Positions 19,818 to 30,082 of a stretch of DNA of 64,000 bases are shown here, piece by piece. Origin of the DNA: Erwinia tasmaniensis Et1/99 (lineage in GTDB: Bacteria > Pseudomonadota > Gammaproteobacteria > Enterobacterales > Enterobacteriaceae). The position numbers and the translations under genes were made by a program. Location of the stretch: assembly GCF_000026185.1 (NCBI RefSeq), contig NC_010694.1, positions 2,294,001 through 2,358,000 of the forward strand, given 5' to 3'. The notes beneath the pieces were generated by a model. It did no database searches and was not told the DNA's origin. It was given only the letters and a program-made list of their open reading frames with translations. The first letter of the stretch is position 1; the number at the start of each line of letters is the position of its first letter.

Positions 19818-19843
19818 AAGGCACCTTATCAAGGTGCCTTTTT
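19818..19843 (+). terminator. Terminator of bssS
   Basis: A perfect 10-bp stem (AAGGCACCTT with AAGGTGCCTT) with a 3-base loop, ending in TTTTT counted with the stem end. Confidence 0.9.
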
Positions 19844-19902
19844 CATGCCTGTAATAATTTGTTATTCTGCCAGAATTACCCGAATAAGTGAGGTTGCTCG
19901 CA

Positions 19903-21027
19903 ATGGTTTACGATTTGATTGTGGTAGGGAGCGGTTCGGTGGGCGCAGCCGCCGGATGGTACGCCACCCAGGCTGGCCTGAAAGTACTGATGATTGACGG
20001 CCACCACCCGCCGCACCGGGAAGGCAGTCATCATGGCGAAAGCCGCCTGATACGTCATGCCTACGGCGAAGGTGCTCGCTATGTTCCGATGGTGTTACGT
20101 GCCCAACAGCTCTGGGATCGGCTTGAGCAGGACAGCGGCGAGCGCGTCATGCAGCGCTGCGGGGTGCTCAACCTTGCGCCACAACAGGCTGAATTTATTC
20201 AGAACGTGATGCGCAGCGCAGAACAATTCAGGCTGGATGTGGAAATCCTCAGCGAGGCCGACGTGATGCAGCGCTGGCCGCAAATCGCGCTACCGAACGG
20301 CTATATCGGCGTATTCGAACCCGCTTCCGGCTATCTGAAAGCTGAAGTCGCGGTGAAAAGCTGGATACGTCTGGCGCGGGAGGCGGGCTGCGCCCAGCTG
20401 TTTAACTGCCCTGTAAACCATATCGATACGCAGAACGGGCTGCAAACCGTGGCCACTGCAGACGGGGTTTACCAGGCGCGCAGGCTGTTACTCAGCGCCG
20501 GGACTTGGGTAAAGACGCTCTGCCCCGAGTTACCCGTTGCCCCGGTGCGCAAAGTGTTTGCCTGGCATCAGGCCGATGGCCGCTACAGTGAAAACAATAA
20601 ATTTCCGGCATTTACCGTGGAGATGCCCGACGGAAACCACTACTACGGCTTCCCCGCCGATAATAACGCCCTTAAGATGGGCAAACATGAAGGCGGTCAA
20701 CCTATTGCATCCGCCGCCGAGCGTAAGCCGTTTGGCGCTCTGGCAGCCGACGGCAGCGAACTGTTTAGCTTTATACGCCAGTTTTTGCCCGGCGTTGGGG
20801 TTTGTCTGCGGGGCGAGGCGTGCACCTACGATAACTCCCCGGATGGGGACTTTATTATTGACACTTTGCCGGGTGAGCCTGACCGTATGGTAATCAGCGG
20901 GTTAAGCGGGCACGGTTTCAAATTTGCCAGCGTGCTGGGTGAGATCGCAGCGCAGTTTGCCCAGGGCAGGCAGAGCGAATTTGATTTAACCCCTTTCTCG
21001 CTGTCGCGGTTTGCAAACGACCTGTAG
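19903..21027 (+). CDS. solA: N-methyl-L-tryptophan oxidase / monomeric sarcosine oxidase family
   Basis: SolA is a flavoenzyme that oxidatively demethylates N-methyl-L-tryptophan and, weakly, sarcosine. The 374-residue protein has the FAD dinucleotide-binding motif [14 protein letters not shown] near residue 8 and [17 protein letters not shown], which holds the Cys that binds FAD covalently in this family. Length matches E. coli (372). I chose [11 protein letters not shown] at 19903, which aligns with E. coli; a GTG 15 bases earlier is also open. Confidence 0.95.
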   Translation: MVYDLIVVGSGSVGAAAGWYATQAGLKVLMIDGHHPPHREGSHHGESRLIRHAYGEGARYVPMVLRAQQLWDRLEQDSGERVMQRCGVLNLAPQQAEFIQNVMRSAEQFRLDVEILSEADVMQRWPQIALPNGYIGVFEPASGYLKAEVAVKSWIRLAREAGCAQLFNCPVNHIDTQNGLQTVATADGVYQARRLLLSAGTWVKTLCPELPVAPVRKVFAWHQADGRYSENNKFPAFTVEMPDGNHYYGFPADNNALKMGKHEGGQPIASAAERKPFGALAADGSELFSFIRQFLPGVGVCLRGEACTYDNSPDGDFIIDTLPGEPDRMVISGLSGHGFKFASVLGEIAAQFAQGRQSEFDLTPFSLSRFANDL

Positions 21028-21081
21028 CCTGCCCCACCCTAAAATGGCTCAATCAGCGAGCCATCGTAGGATGCAGCATGA

Positions 21082-22551
21082 TTACTCGGCAGCCGCCTTT
21101 TTACGGCGCAGCCGCAGTTTATCCACCAGGCGCTGGGCTTCCGCCCGGCTGCCGACCGATGGCGCTGAACCACGCAGCGGTTTACGCGCGGTTTCACGCA
21201 GGGTAAAGACGGTGATCACCCCAATCACTCCCGCCCCCATCAGATAATAAGCCGGCATCAGCAGATTGCCGGTTTTCTCCACCAGCCAGGTCGTGATCAA
21301 TGGCGTCGTGCCGCCAAACAGTGAGACCGATAAATTGAAACCAATAGCCAGCGCGCTGTAGCGAATATCCGTGGAAAACAGCGCCGGTAAGGTGGCCGGC
21401 ATAGAACCACTGAAGCAGGTATGGATGGCGCCGAGAATAATCAGCCCGGTAAATACCAGCAGCATGTTACCGGTGCCGATCAGCATCATGCACGGTACTG
21501 CCAGCACGATCAGGCCAATCGCCCCGGCCCAGATGACGGGACGGCGTCCCAGGCGGTCATTCCAGTGGCCCCAGAACAACGTCAGCGGCATCATGACAAA
21601 CATCACCACCAGGATCAGTAACAGGGAGCTGAGTTCGCTCAGGCCAAGTATTCCGGTCAGATAGCTCGGCATGTAGGATGTCAGCATATAGTTTGAAACG
21701 TTAAACAGCAGCACCAGGCCAATACATTTCAGCATCGCGGCGCGGTACTTGCTCAGCATCTGCCACAGACCCAGGCGTGGTTTGCTGTGCTCCAGCGCGT
21801 CCTGTTTTTCCATATGCTTCTGGAAGGCTGGCGTTTCTTCCAGCTTCAAACGGATATACAGCCCAAACAGGCCCAGCGGCGCGGCGATAAAGAACGGAAT
21901 GCGCCAGCCCCAGTCAAGCAGATCCTGCTCCGGCATCGCTGCGGTTAACGCCGTCACCAACCCGGCTCCCAGCAGATACCCCCCCAGGGTGCCAAACTCA
22001 AGAAAACTGCCCATAAAGCCACGGCGCTCATCGGTGGAGTATTCGGCGATAAACGTAGCGGCGCCACCGTATTCCCCCCCGGTTGAGAACCCTTGTAACA
22101 GGCGCGCAAGCAGCAGCAGTACCGGGGCCATAATGCCGATAGAATGATAGCCGGGAATAATTCCGATACAGAAAGTGCCAATCGACATCATGATCATGGT
22201 GATTGCCAGCACTTTCTGGCGGCCTATGCGATCGCCAAGCGGTCCGAATACCAGGCCACCAACCGGTCGAACGAGGAACGCTGCGGCAAACGCGCCGAAT
22301 GTGGCCAGCAGCTGCGCGGCGGGACTGCCGCCGGGGAAAAACACCTTGCCGATAGTCACGGCAAGATAGCTATAAACCCCGAAGTCAAACCACTCCATCG
22401 CGTTACCCAGAGCAGCGGCGCCCACGGCGCGTTTCAACATCGACTTATCAACAATAGTGATATCGTCGATGTTGAGTTCTTTGCCGGTGGCCTTATTTTT
22501 ATTCCAGAAATGTTTCTTATGAGGCTGCTGCCCCTCTGATTTTTCGCCCAT
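21082..22551 (-). CDS. ProP-like proton/osmolyte symporter (MFS, metabolite:H+ family)
   Basis: The 489-residue product is an MFS permease of the MHS family and closely resembles E. coli ProP, which imports proline, glycine betaine and other compatible solutes. It keeps LGNAMEWFDFGVYSYLA, VRPVGGLVFGPLGDRIGRQK, QGFSTGGEYGGAATFIAEY and ALEETPAF-like residues at the same places. Unlike E. coli ProP it lacks the long C-terminal coiled coil: after about residue 465 it ends in a short Arg/Lys tail (RLRRKKAAAE). Start MGEKSEGQQ at 22551 has GGGAG six bases upstream. In E. coli proP is elsewhere; here it sits between solA and yceJ. Confidence 0.85.
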   Translation of the reverse strand: MGEKSEGQQPHKKHFWNKNKATGKELNIDDITIVDKSMLKRAVGAAALGNAMEWFDFGVYSYLAVTIGKVFFPGGSPAAQLLATFGAFAAAFLVRPVGGLVFGPLGDRIGRQKVLAITMIMMSIGTFCIGIIPGYHSIGIMAPVLLLLARLLQGFSTGGEYGGAATFIAEYSTDERRGFMGSFLEFGTLGGYLLGAGLVTALTAAMPEQDLLDWGWRIPFFIAAPLGLFGLYIRLKLEETPAFQKHMEKQDALEHSKPRLGLWQMLSKYRAAMLKCIGLVLLFNVSNYMLTSYMPSYLTGILGLSELSSLLLILVVMFVMMPLTLFWGHWNDRLGRRPVIWAGAIGLIVLAVPCMMLIGTGNMLLVFTGLIILGAIHTCFSGSMPATLPALFSTDIRYSALAIGFNLSVSLFGGTTPLITTWLVEKTGNLLMPAYYLMGAGVIGVITVFTLRETARKPLRGSAPSVGSRAEAQRLVDKLRLRRKKAAAE

Positions 22552-23127
22552 TAGCGCTCCCGATTGTGACACTGATATGAGAGCAGCTTTATAGCTTTCG
22601 TCGCCTGAAATGAGCATGGTGGAAGAAAGCTATAACTCTGCAAAGATGAAACCGTAATGTATGGTAAATCTAACATTATTCGTTATTTACACAACATTAC
22701 CGTAGACAAGATCGCGCAGATGATCAAGTCGGCCATATATTTACCTATAACCTGTCGAAATCACCCTACTTACAATAGGGAAACGTCTTATCTGGTAAAA
22801 TAGTTATCTCCCTGACATTGTCTTCATGGGTAAAGCATAAAATATCATAACGATTCCCAGCCCACTTTATTGACAAATCTCGACAAAATCTTGAAAAAAC
22901 ACACAATCACCAGCAAATAATCAGAACATGTTTTTTAGAAAACAACTATTTTAAAACAGTTAACTTAAGCACGTGATTGACTTTTTTCCGAATCCACTTC
23001 TGATATCTTGTCCAAATTATTACTTTTAATTCAAAATTTTTGAAACAGGTAATGGATTCTTAAAACTGTAAACATATTTGTTGATTTTACGCCGGGTTAT
23101 GGTCAGTCTTATCTCAAATGATGAGGA
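22552..23127. other. A+T-rich intergenic region, divergent promoters
   Basis: About 575 bases between the divergent ProP-like gene and yceJ, with no credible ORF. The sequence is markedly richer in A+T than its neighbours (for instance 22870-23070), which suits a nucleoid-protein-bound regulatory region, but I can assign no specific site. Confidence 0.4.
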
Positions 23128-23694
23128 ATGGATATCACTATGCGGTGGAAAAATAGCGTTACGCGTTATGGCGCATTGAGCATCGGTATGCACTGGCTGG
23201 TGGCCGTTGCGGTATATGGCATGTTTGCACTCGGACTATGGATGGTAACGCAGGGTTATTACGACGAGTGGTATCACAAAGCCCCGGAACTGCATAAAAG
23301 CATCGGTATGGTGCTGTTTGCCGTGATGCTGGTGCGCGTGGTATGGCGGTTCGTTTCCCCCCCACCCAAGCCGCTTAAGAGCTACAGCCCGCTGGTACGC
23401 CACGGTGCGGTGATAGCCCACCTTCTGCTCTACGGGTTGCTGTTTGCCATTTTGATCAGCGGCTACCTAATTTCAACGGCAGAAGGTAAGCCAGTCGATG
23501 TATTTGGCGTCCTGCCGGTGCCGGCATTGTTTACCGGGCTGGGCGAACAGGCCGATCTGGCTGGCAACATTCACCTCTGGCTGGCATGGAGCGTGGTGAT
23601 CCTTTCCGTGCTGCACGGGCTGGCCGCGTTAAAACACCATTTTATCGATCGCGATATCACGTTAAAAAGGATGCTGGGTCACCGCATCGACTAA
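23128..23694 (+). CDS. yceJ: Cytochrome b561 family protein YceJ
   Basis: A small inner-membrane b-type cytochrome with four hydrophobic segments over 188 residues. His residues suited to haem ligation lie in SIGMHWLVA (about 23), ELHKSIGM (about 54), and LHGLAALKHHFIDRD near the end. Close to E. coli YceJ. GAGGA lies one base before the ATG at 23128 and 13 before an in-frame ATG at 23140, so the start is uncertain. It is followed 20 bases later by yceI, an association seen in E. coli. Confidence 0.92.
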   Translation: MDITMRWKNSVTRYGALSIGMHWLVAVAVYGMFALGLWMVTQGYYDEWYHKAPELHKSIGMVLFAVMLVRVVWRFVSPPPKPLKSYSPLVRHGAVIAHLLLYGLLFAILISGYLISTAEGKPVDVFGVLPVPALFTGLGEQADLAGNIHLWLAWSVVILSVLHGLAALKHHFIDRDITLKRMLGHRID

Positions 23695-23714
23695 CCTCAT
23701 GAAAGGAAGACACT

Positions 23715-24290
23715 ATGCTGAAGAAAACGATTCTGGGCCTGACCACCGCTGCGCTATTAATGACGGGAGCCACCGCCAACGCAGCCGAGTATAAAATTGA
23801 TAAGGAAGGACAGCATGCGTTTGTTCAGTTCCGTATCAAACACCTGGGATATAGCTGGCTGTACGGCAGTTTTAAGGATTTCGATGGTGCGTTCACTTTT
23901 GACGAGGCGGATCCGAGCAAAGACAAGGTGAATGTCGTCATCAATACTGCCAGTGTCGATACTAATCATGCGGAGCGTGATAAGCATCTGCGCAGCGCCC
24001 ACTTCCTTAATACCGGCAAGTTCCCGCAGGCGACCTATGTTTCTACCGGCGTGGTGAAAGAGGGAGAGGGGCTGACCGTCAACGGTAATCTGACGCTGAA
24101 CGGCGTGACCAAGCCGGTCAAACTTTCCGCCAAACTGATGGGCGAAGGCAAAGATCCGTGGGGCGGCTACCGTGCTGGCTTTGAAGCAGCCGGCAAAATT
24201 GCGCTGAAAGATTTCAATGTTGAGACCGATTTGGGGCCAGCTTCGCAGGATGTTGATCTGATTATTTCTCTGGAAGGCGTACGCCAGTAA
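23715..24290 (+). CDS. yceI: Periplasmic YceI-family lipid-binding protein
   Basis: YceI is a base-induced periplasmic protein with a lipocalin-like barrel that binds a polyisoprenoid in related structures. The 191-residue precursor has a Sec signal peptide ending about residue 23 ([11 protein letters not shown]) and the conserved [37 protein letters not shown] and [10 protein letters not shown] blocks. Length matches E. coli (191). Likely co-transcribed with yceJ. Confidence 0.95.
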   Translation: MLKKTILGLTTAALLMTGATANAAEYKIDKEGQHAFVQFRIKHLGYSWLYGSFKDFDGAFTFDEADPSKDKVNVVINTASVDTNHAERDKHLRSAHFLNTGKFPQATYVSTGVVKEGEGLTVNGNLTLNGVTKPVKLSAKLMGEGKDPWGGYRAGFEAAGKIALKDFNVETDLGPASQDVDLIISLEGVRQ

Positions 24291-24305
24291 AAGATCGCAG
24301 TTGAG

Positions 24306-24335
24306 CATCTCACCGGGCGGCTGCCCGGTGAGATG
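24306..24335. terminator. 13-bp hairpin between convergent yceI and trhO
   Basis: A perfect 13-bp inverted repeat (CATCTCACCGGGC with GCCCGGTGAGATG, 4-base loop) just beyond the yceI stop and before the trhO stop. No T run follows on either strand, so it may act as a bidirectional transcript end or an RNA-stabilising hairpin rather than a classic terminator. Confidence 0.6.
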
Positions 24336-24340
24336 GCGTA

Positions 24341-25393
24341 TCACTCTTTCGGGGAAGGGATATGCATGGTGGTGCTTAGCAGGCCACGCGATTTGTTGAA
24401 TATCTTGTTGCCGTTTTCACGTCCGGCGCGGCGCGCGCGCTGCTCTTCCGGCGTGAGTGCCAGCTCCTCCATGCACAGCGGGCTACAGCAGTGATTGAAC
24501 TTCACCGCACAGGCCGGACACTGGATAAACAGCAGGTGGCAACCGTCATTCAGACAGTTAACGTGATTATCGCAGGGTTCACCGCACTGATGACAATGCG
24601 CGATAACGTCGTCGGAAATACGCTCACCCATGCGCTCGTCAAAAACAAAGTTCTTGCCCTTAAAACGAACGGGTAAACCCTGTTCGCGCGCGCGGCGGGC
24701 ATATTCAATAATCCCACCTTCAATATGGTAAACATTTTCATAACCGTTATGGCGCATCCAGGCGCTGGCTTTTTCACAGCGGATCCCTCCCGTACAGTAC
24801 ATAACAATCTTTTTGTCTTTGTCCTGCTCCAGCATATCAACCGCCATCGGCAGCTGATCGCGGAAGGTATCGGCCGGGATCTCCAGAGCGTTATCGAAAT
24901 GCCCCACTTCGTACTCATAATGATTGCGCATATCGACGAAAACCGCTTCGGGATCGTCCAGCATGGCGTTCACTTCCGCCGCTTTCAGGTAGGCCCCGAC
25001 ATCGCTGGCATCAAAACTTTCATCGGTGATCCCGTCCGCCACGATGCGCTCACGGACCTTCAGACGCAGCACCCAAAAGGATTTACCGTCATCGTCCAGC
25101 GCAATATTCATGCGCAGCTTGTCCAGCGCCGGATGAAAGCCATACAGCGTGGCTTTCATCTCTTCATACAGGCTTGCGGGAACGCTGACCTGGGCGTTAA
25201 TTCCTTCTGCCGCGACATAAACGCGACCAAATACTTTCAGGCGGGTCAACGCCACGTAAAGTGCATCCCGGAAGGCACGCGGATCTTCAATGGTGAAATA
25301 TTTATAGAAAGAAACTGTAGTGCGCGGCTCGGTCTCGGCCAGCATACGCGCTTTTAGCTCTTCATTGGACACAAGGTTATGTAACACTGGCAT
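24341..25393 (-). CDS. trhO: tRNA uridine-34 hydroxylase TrhO (YceA), rhodanese domain
   Basis: TrhO forms 5-hydroxyuridine at the wobble base of certain tRNAs using oxygen. The 350-residue protein has an N-terminal acylphosphatase-like domain, a central rhodanese domain with the catalytic Cys in [17 protein letters not shown], and a Cys-rich C-terminal part ([15 protein letters not shown] and CPAC..CC..C). The start MPVLHN at 25393 has AGGA nine bases upstream and matches E. coli length (350). Confidence 0.95.
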   Translation of the reverse strand: MPVLHNLVSNEELKARMLAETEPRTTVSFYKYFTIEDPRAFRDALYVALTRLKVFGRVYVAAEGINAQVSVPASLYEEMKATLYGFHPALDKLRMNIALDDDGKSFWVLRLKVRERIVADGITDESFDASDVGAYLKAAEVNAMLDDPEAVFVDMRNHYEYEVGHFDNALEIPADTFRDQLPMAVDMLEQDKDKKIVMYCTGGIRCEKASAWMRHNGYENVYHIEGGIIEYARRAREQGLPVRFKGKNFVFDERMGERISDDVIAHCHQCGEPCDNHVNCLNDGCHLLFIQCPACAVKFNHCCSPLCMEELALTPEEQRARRAGRENGNKIFNKSRGLLSTTMHIPSPKE

Positions 25394-25602
25394 GGTGTAC
25401 TTTCCTGAATTCAAATAGGGTAAATTTTTTTGCGCGTCTATAATACATCAGTTAACGTGTGATGTCCTTACCTTGGCCATATCGCCACTAAGGATGAAAC
25501 AGCAGATTATTTCAGTTTTCATATTTATGATGGCACAATAGGCCATAATTAAATTTTTATGGGCTTCATAATAGCTCCCTTTTTTTGACGTTCTGGAAAC
25601 TC

Positions 25603-26541
25603 ATGACTCAGCTGCCTCAATTTAGTCGTGCATTACTGCATCCCCGTTATTGGTTTACCTGGTTGGGTATTGCTCTTCTCTATGTGCTGGTGTTACTCCC
25701 TTATCCGGTGCTTTATTATGTTGGTTGTGGATTAGGAAGGCTTTCCATGCGCTTTCTAAAACGCCGGGTGGACGTTGCCAGACGTAACCTCGAACTCTGT
25801 TTTCCAGAAATGCCCGCCGCCGAGCGTGAAGCGCTGATGAAACGCAACTTCGAATCGCTGGGCATGGGGCTGATAGAAACCGGCATGGCGTGGTTTTGGC
25901 CGGAGTGGCGAATAACAAAATGGTTTAAGGTCAGCGGATTAGAACATATCAGTAAGGCTGCTGCCGACCAGAAAGGCGTACTGTTGATCGGTATGCATTT
26001 TCTGACGCTTGAGCTGGGAGCACGAATTTTCGGCATCCACAACCCGGGGATTGGCGTTTACCGACCGAATGATAATGCGCTGATTGACTGGCTTCAGACA
26101 TGGGGCCGCATGCGTTCGAATAAAAGCATGCTTGACCGGAAGGATCTGAAGGGCATGATACGCGCTCTGAAAAGTGGCGATATTATCTGGTATGCACCGG
26201 ACCACGATTACGGCCCGAAAAGCAGCGTGTTCGTGCCGTTTTTCGCCGTTGATCAGGCGGCGTCCACGAAGGGAAGCTACCTGCTTATTCGCAGCGGGAA
26301 GCCGGCGGTGATCCCCTTTGTGCCCCGCCGCCTGCCGGCAGGCAAAGGCTATGAGATGGTTATTCTGCCTGAAGAGCAGGCCATTCCTTTAAATGACGAA
26401 GCGGCGACGGCCGCTCGCATGAATAACATCGTCGAACAGGGCGTATTGATGGCGCCAGATCAGTATATGTGGCTTCACCGCCGTTTCAAGACTCGCCCTG
26501 AAGGACAGCCTGCCCTTTACTGAATTCCCTTAACAGGCCGG
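25603..26541 (+). CDS. lpxL: Lipid A lauroyltransferase LpxL (HtrB)
   Basis: LpxL adds the lauroyl chain to Kdo2-lipid IVA at the inner membrane. The product has one N-terminal membrane segment ([20 protein letters not shown]) and the acyltransferase HxxxxE motif in [12 protein letters not shown], plus [20 protein letters not shown] and [19 protein letters not shown] start at MTQLPQF (25603), which gives 306 residues as in E. coli; the stop codon is at 26521-26523 and the printed end includes trailing spacer bases. An upstream in-frame ATG at 25585 lacks homology. Confidence 0.94.
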
Positions 26542-26710
26542 ATTTTCCGGCCTGTCCCCCCGATGCCGTCTGCTTCATGTCTCTCTTATTCCCCGTCTGT
26601 CATACCGTTTTCGCTGTGTACCCGGCACAATTTTTTTGTGTCGCGCCCTTGCATCTTTGCGGATAGCGACAACAATTACCCTTTAGCTTATTTACACCAC
26701 GGAGATCGCG

Positions 26711-27109
26711 ATGAACCTTTATGCCACGCTGGAAGAAGCGATTGATGCTGCACGCGAAGAGTATCTGGCCGCCAACCCGGAACAGGAAGAGGATGAGGTT
26801 TCAGTCAGTCAGTTTAATCTGCAAAAATACGTGATGCAGGATGGCGATATCATGTGGCAGGCTGAATTTTTCACCGATGACGGTGATGAAGGTGAATGCC
26901 TGCCGCTAAGCAGCGGTGAAGCCGCACAGGCAATTTTCGACGGCGAATTTGACGAGGTTGAACTGCGTCAGGAGTGGCTTGCGGAAAATACCCTTCATGA
27001 GTGGGACGACGGCGAATTTCAGCTGGAGCCACCGGGTGATACTGAAGAGGGCAAGGCGGCCGCTGAAGAGTGGGAAGACGATAACAGCGAATCCGATAAT
27101 CTGATCTGA
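26711..27109 (+). CDS. mysB: Acidic protein MysB
   Basis: MysB is a small, very acidic cytoplasmic protein that suppresses some protein-export defects in E. coli when overexpressed; its normal role is unknown. The 132-residue product is rich in Asp and Glu throughout and keeps MNLYATLEEAIDAAREEYLA, NLQKYVMQDGDIMWQAEFF, and LHEWDDGEFQLEPPGDTEEG. A GGAG six bases before the ATG supports the start. It is convergent with yceK. Confidence 0.95.
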   Translation: MNLYATLEEAIDAAREEYLAANPEQEEDEVSVSQFNLQKYVMQDGDIMWQAEFFTDDGDEGECLPLSSGEAAQAIFDGEFDEVELRQEWLAENTLHEWDDGEFQLEPPGDTEEGKAAAEEWEDDNSESDNLI

Positions 27110-27122
27110 TCCCGCATCAGTG

Positions 27123-27362
27123 CTATTCGTACGGCCCGTGCCGCGCGTCCACCGGCAGTAACAGCGTATCCACCACCAGCGAAAGCGGCAGGTCGATGAT
27201 GGCAATAAAGCGCCAAGGCCTGTCGCGCACGTCCCACTGCACGCCGGGGTAATATTGATTACCCTGCCCCTGTCCGGGCACGGTTCTGCTGATAATGCTG
27301 CCACAGCCGCTCAGTACCAGTATGCTCAGGCCCATCGCCATTGCGCGTATCAACACTTTCAC
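27123..27362 (-). CDS. yceK: YceK lipoprotein (DUF1375)
   Basis: A small outer-membrane-type lipoprotein of unknown role. The lipobox is VLSGC, followed by the conserved GSIISRTVPGQGQGNQYYPG and WDVRDRPWR segments and a C-terminal VDTLLLPVDARHGPYE, all as in E. coli YceK (75 residues). No ATG is well placed. GGAG lies three bases before the GTG at 27362 and nine before the GTG at 27356, so one of these is probably the start; an ATG at 27389 lacks a ribosome site. Confidence 0.88.
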   Translation of the reverse strand: MKVLIRAMAMGLSILVLSGCGSIISRTVPGQGQGNQYYPGVQWDVRDRPWRFIAIIDLPLSLVVDTLLLPVDARHGPYE

Positions 27363-27452
27363 TCTCTCCTTCCCTTCACTTTCATGCATATGGACGCGCT
27401 ATTTTAGCGCTTAACGGTGAGTCCGCCGCCATGACTAATGCAAAGAATACGT

Positions 27453-27480
27453 AAAAAAAGCCGGAACGCGATGTTCCGGC
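27453..27480 (-). terminator. Terminator of opgGH
   Basis: On the minus strand GCCGGAAC/GTTCCGGC with a 5-base loop is followed by seven T residues, 44 bases after the opgH stop. Confidence 0.9.
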
Positions 27481-27523
27481 TTTGATTTGATGGCCTGTAC
27501 GCGGGTACAGCAACCAGACCGAC

Positions 27524-30082
27524 CTACTTCGCGTTATTTAACGCCAGCGGATTCAGCTTCAGACTATGATAATGATCTGACCAGTCGCGATACTTATCTG
27601 CATTCTGCCACAGACGATAGTGCATACGTGACAGGGTTACCGGGTCGCTAAGCAGCGCCAGGCGGCTGTCGCGATTGAGATTGGCCGGAGAGCCACTCAA
27701 GGCCTGCTCGACGCGCCGATCGCGGGCGAAGTCAAGGATATCGCTCTGTAGGTGACGCGATGTCGCCATCGCGCTTGCCAACGCGTTGAACGATGGATGG
27801 AATACCGCATGCATAAAGCCGTCATCCAGCGCTCGCTCGCGATTAAGCTCGACGTAGCGATCGGTGTCCAGCAGCTCCTGCGGCGGATTGTACTCTTCCG
27901 GGATCAGGAACAGCTTGCCGCGCTTCGACGCCTGGCCAAGAGTACGACGACTGGACCAGACAGAAACAAACGGTGACAGGATCAGCGAGAAGACGATCGG
28001 AGACAGCCACCACAAGAAGTTAAGATCCAGCCACCCCATTCCGCCAGCCCAGACCAGGCCAAGCAGCATTTGTGAGCCGTGGCGCTTAAACGCCTCGCTC
28101 CACGGCGTGGCGTCGTCATCGCGCTGCGGTGAGTTCCATACCACTTCCCAGCCGAGAAACGCGCTGACCACGAAGACGGTGTGGAACAGCATACGTACCG
28201 GTGCCAACAGCACTGAGAACAGCATTTCCAGGCACAGTGAAACCAGCACGCGCAATGCGCCGCCGTAAGGCTTCGCTCCTTTGCACCACACAAGGATAAT
28301 ACTTAACAGTTTCGGCAAAAACAGCAGAACCAGCGTCGTCGAGAACAGCGCAATCGCCAGTTCAGGTCGCCACTGCGGCCACACCGGGAAAAGCTGACGC
28401 GGTTGCAGGAAGTACTGCGGCTCCATCAGCGTATGCACCACCTGCAGGGCGGTTGACAGCGCCAGGAACATAAACCATAGCGGAGCAGACAGATAGGACA
28501 TCACGCCGGTCAGGAATACCGCTCGGTGAACCGGATGCATGCCTTTTACCAGAAACAGACGAAAGTTCATCAGGTTACCGTGGCACCAGCGGCGATCGCG
28601 CTTCAGCTCATCCAACAGGTTCGGCGGCAGTTCTTCATAGGAGCCGGGTAAATCATAAGCGATCCACACTCCCCAACCGGCGCGGCGCATCAGCGCGGCT
28701 TCGACAAAGTCATGCGAAAGGATCGAGCCGGCAAATGAACCTTCTCCCGGCAGAGGGGCCAGCGCACAGTGCTCAATAAACGGCTGAACGCGGATAATAG
28801 CGTTGTGGCCCCAGTAGTGTGACTCACCCAGCTGCCAGAAATGCAGGCCGGCGGTAAAGAGCGGCCCGTAAACCCGGGTGGCAAACTGCTGACAGCGCGC
28901 ATAAAGCGTGTCCATACCCGATGCTTTCGGCGATGACTGGATAATACCCGCATTCGGGTTGGCTTCCATCATGCGTACCAGACCATTCAGGCACTCACCG
29001 CTCATCACGCTGTCGGCGTCCAGTACGACCATATAGCTGTACTGGCTGCCCCAACGGCGGCAAAAGTCATCAATGTTACCGGATTTACGCTTCACACGAC
29101 GACGACGGCGACGATAGAAAATACGCCCTTCCCCGCCCACGTCACGCACCAGCTCCATCCAGGCCTTTTGCTCGGCCATGGCGATATCCGGATTGTAGCT
29201 GTCGCTAAGAATATAGACATCGTAGTTGTCCTGTTCGCCGGTACGCACTACCGACTCCCAGGTGGCACGCAGACCGGCGAACACGCGCCCCACGTCTTCA
29301 TTACAGATCGGCATAATCAGCGCCGTACGATGTTCCGGGTTGATAGGTTCATCACCGCTGGTCAGATAGGAAATGCTGTATTTATCCTTACCGATCAGCA
29401 GCTGTAAGAAGCCCATCAGCGCCGTCCAGAACCCGGCTGAAACCCAGCAAAACAGCACGGCAAAGAGGATCAGGATCCCGGTTTGCAGCACGTAAGGCAA
29501 GATTTGTAGTACCGACTGTTGCCAGTTCTGATTGATCATCTCCATCGGGTCGATCAGCGCCCAGCCCTGATAAGGCAGGATGGTCTTCATATACCAGGTC
29601 GCCACCACCGTCTGGAACACAGTGAGGAACAGCAGGATATAGCGACGAATGGAGCCTACATGCCGCCATTTGTCCTCTCTTTTCTGCTCTTCTTTGCTGG
29701 CATAACGCGGGGTGCTTTTACGCCCGCGCACGGCGTCCCACGCACGCGCCACCGGGTTGGTGCGCCACTCCTCAGGGTACATAGAAGAACGGGTGTGCTT
29801 CGGCATCGCTTTCAGCGTTGTGCGATCCAGCGCATCTTTGCCAAACTGACGTCCCTCATCGACAGAGTCAGGCCAGCTCATTTCGACACGCGCTTTGACA
29901 GACGCCTGTGGCGCATCGTCAGGACGTGTTTGAGTAGAACCCTCGTCAGCCAGCTGATGATGCAGCTGACTGAAGCTATCCTCCGCGTTTTCAGGCACAG
30001 CATCACGCAGCGCCCCTTTCCGTTCAGGGGAAAGAGGCAGCGCATCGATATATTCAGTAGGTATTACGGTAGACTTATTCAT
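27524..30082 (-). CDS. opgH: Osmoregulated periplasmic glucan glucosyltransferase OpgH
   Basis: OpgH uses UDP-glucose to build the linear glucan backbone across the inner membrane, and in E. coli also slows FtsZ assembly in rich conditions. The 852-residue protein has a cytoplasmic N-terminus, several membrane helices, and a family 2 glycosyltransferase domain with [11 protein letters not shown] and [13 protein letters not shown] (the RRW-type acceptor motif). Length matches E. coli (847). It overlaps the end of opgG by eight bases. Confidence 0.97.
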   Translation of the reverse strand: MNKSTVIPTEYIDALPLSPERKGALRDAVPENAEDSFSQLHHQLADEGSTQTRPDDAPQASVKARVEMSWPDSVDEGRQFGKDALDRTTLKAMPKHTRSSMYPEEWRTNPVARAWDAVRGRKSTPRYASKEEQKREDKWRHVGSIRRYILLFLTVFQTVVATWYMKTILPYQGWALIDPMEMINQNWQQSVLQILPYVLQTGILILFAVLFCWVSAGFWTALMGFLQLLIGKDKYSISYLTSGDEPINPEHRTALIMPICNEDVGRVFAGLRATWESVVRTGEQDNYDVYILSDSYNPDIAMAEQKAWMELVRDVGGEGRIFYRRRRRRVKRKSGNIDDFCRRWGSQYSYMVVLDADSVMSGECLNGLVRMMEANPNAGIIQSSPKASGMDTLYARCQQFATRVYGPLFTAGLHFWQLGESHYWGHNAIIRVQPFIEHCALAPLPGEGSFAGSILSHDFVEAALMRRAGWGVWIAYDLPGSYEELPPNLLDELKRDRRWCHGNLMNFRLFLVKGMHPVHRAVFLTGVMSYLSAPLWFMFLALSTALQVVHTLMEPQYFLQPRQLFPVWPQWRPELAIALFSTTLVLLFLPKLLSIILVWCKGAKPYGGALRVLVSLCLEMLFSVLLAPVRMLFHTVFVVSAFLGWEVVWNSPQRDDDATPWSEAFKRHGSQMLLGLVWAGGMGWLDLNFLWWLSPIVFSLILSPFVSVWSSRRTLGQASKRGKLFLIPEEYNPPQELLDTDRYVELNRERALDDGFMHAVFHPSFNALASAMATSRHLQSDILDFARDRRVEQALSGSPANLNRDSRLALLSDPVTLSRMHYRLWQNADKYRDWSDHYHSLKLNPLALNNAK

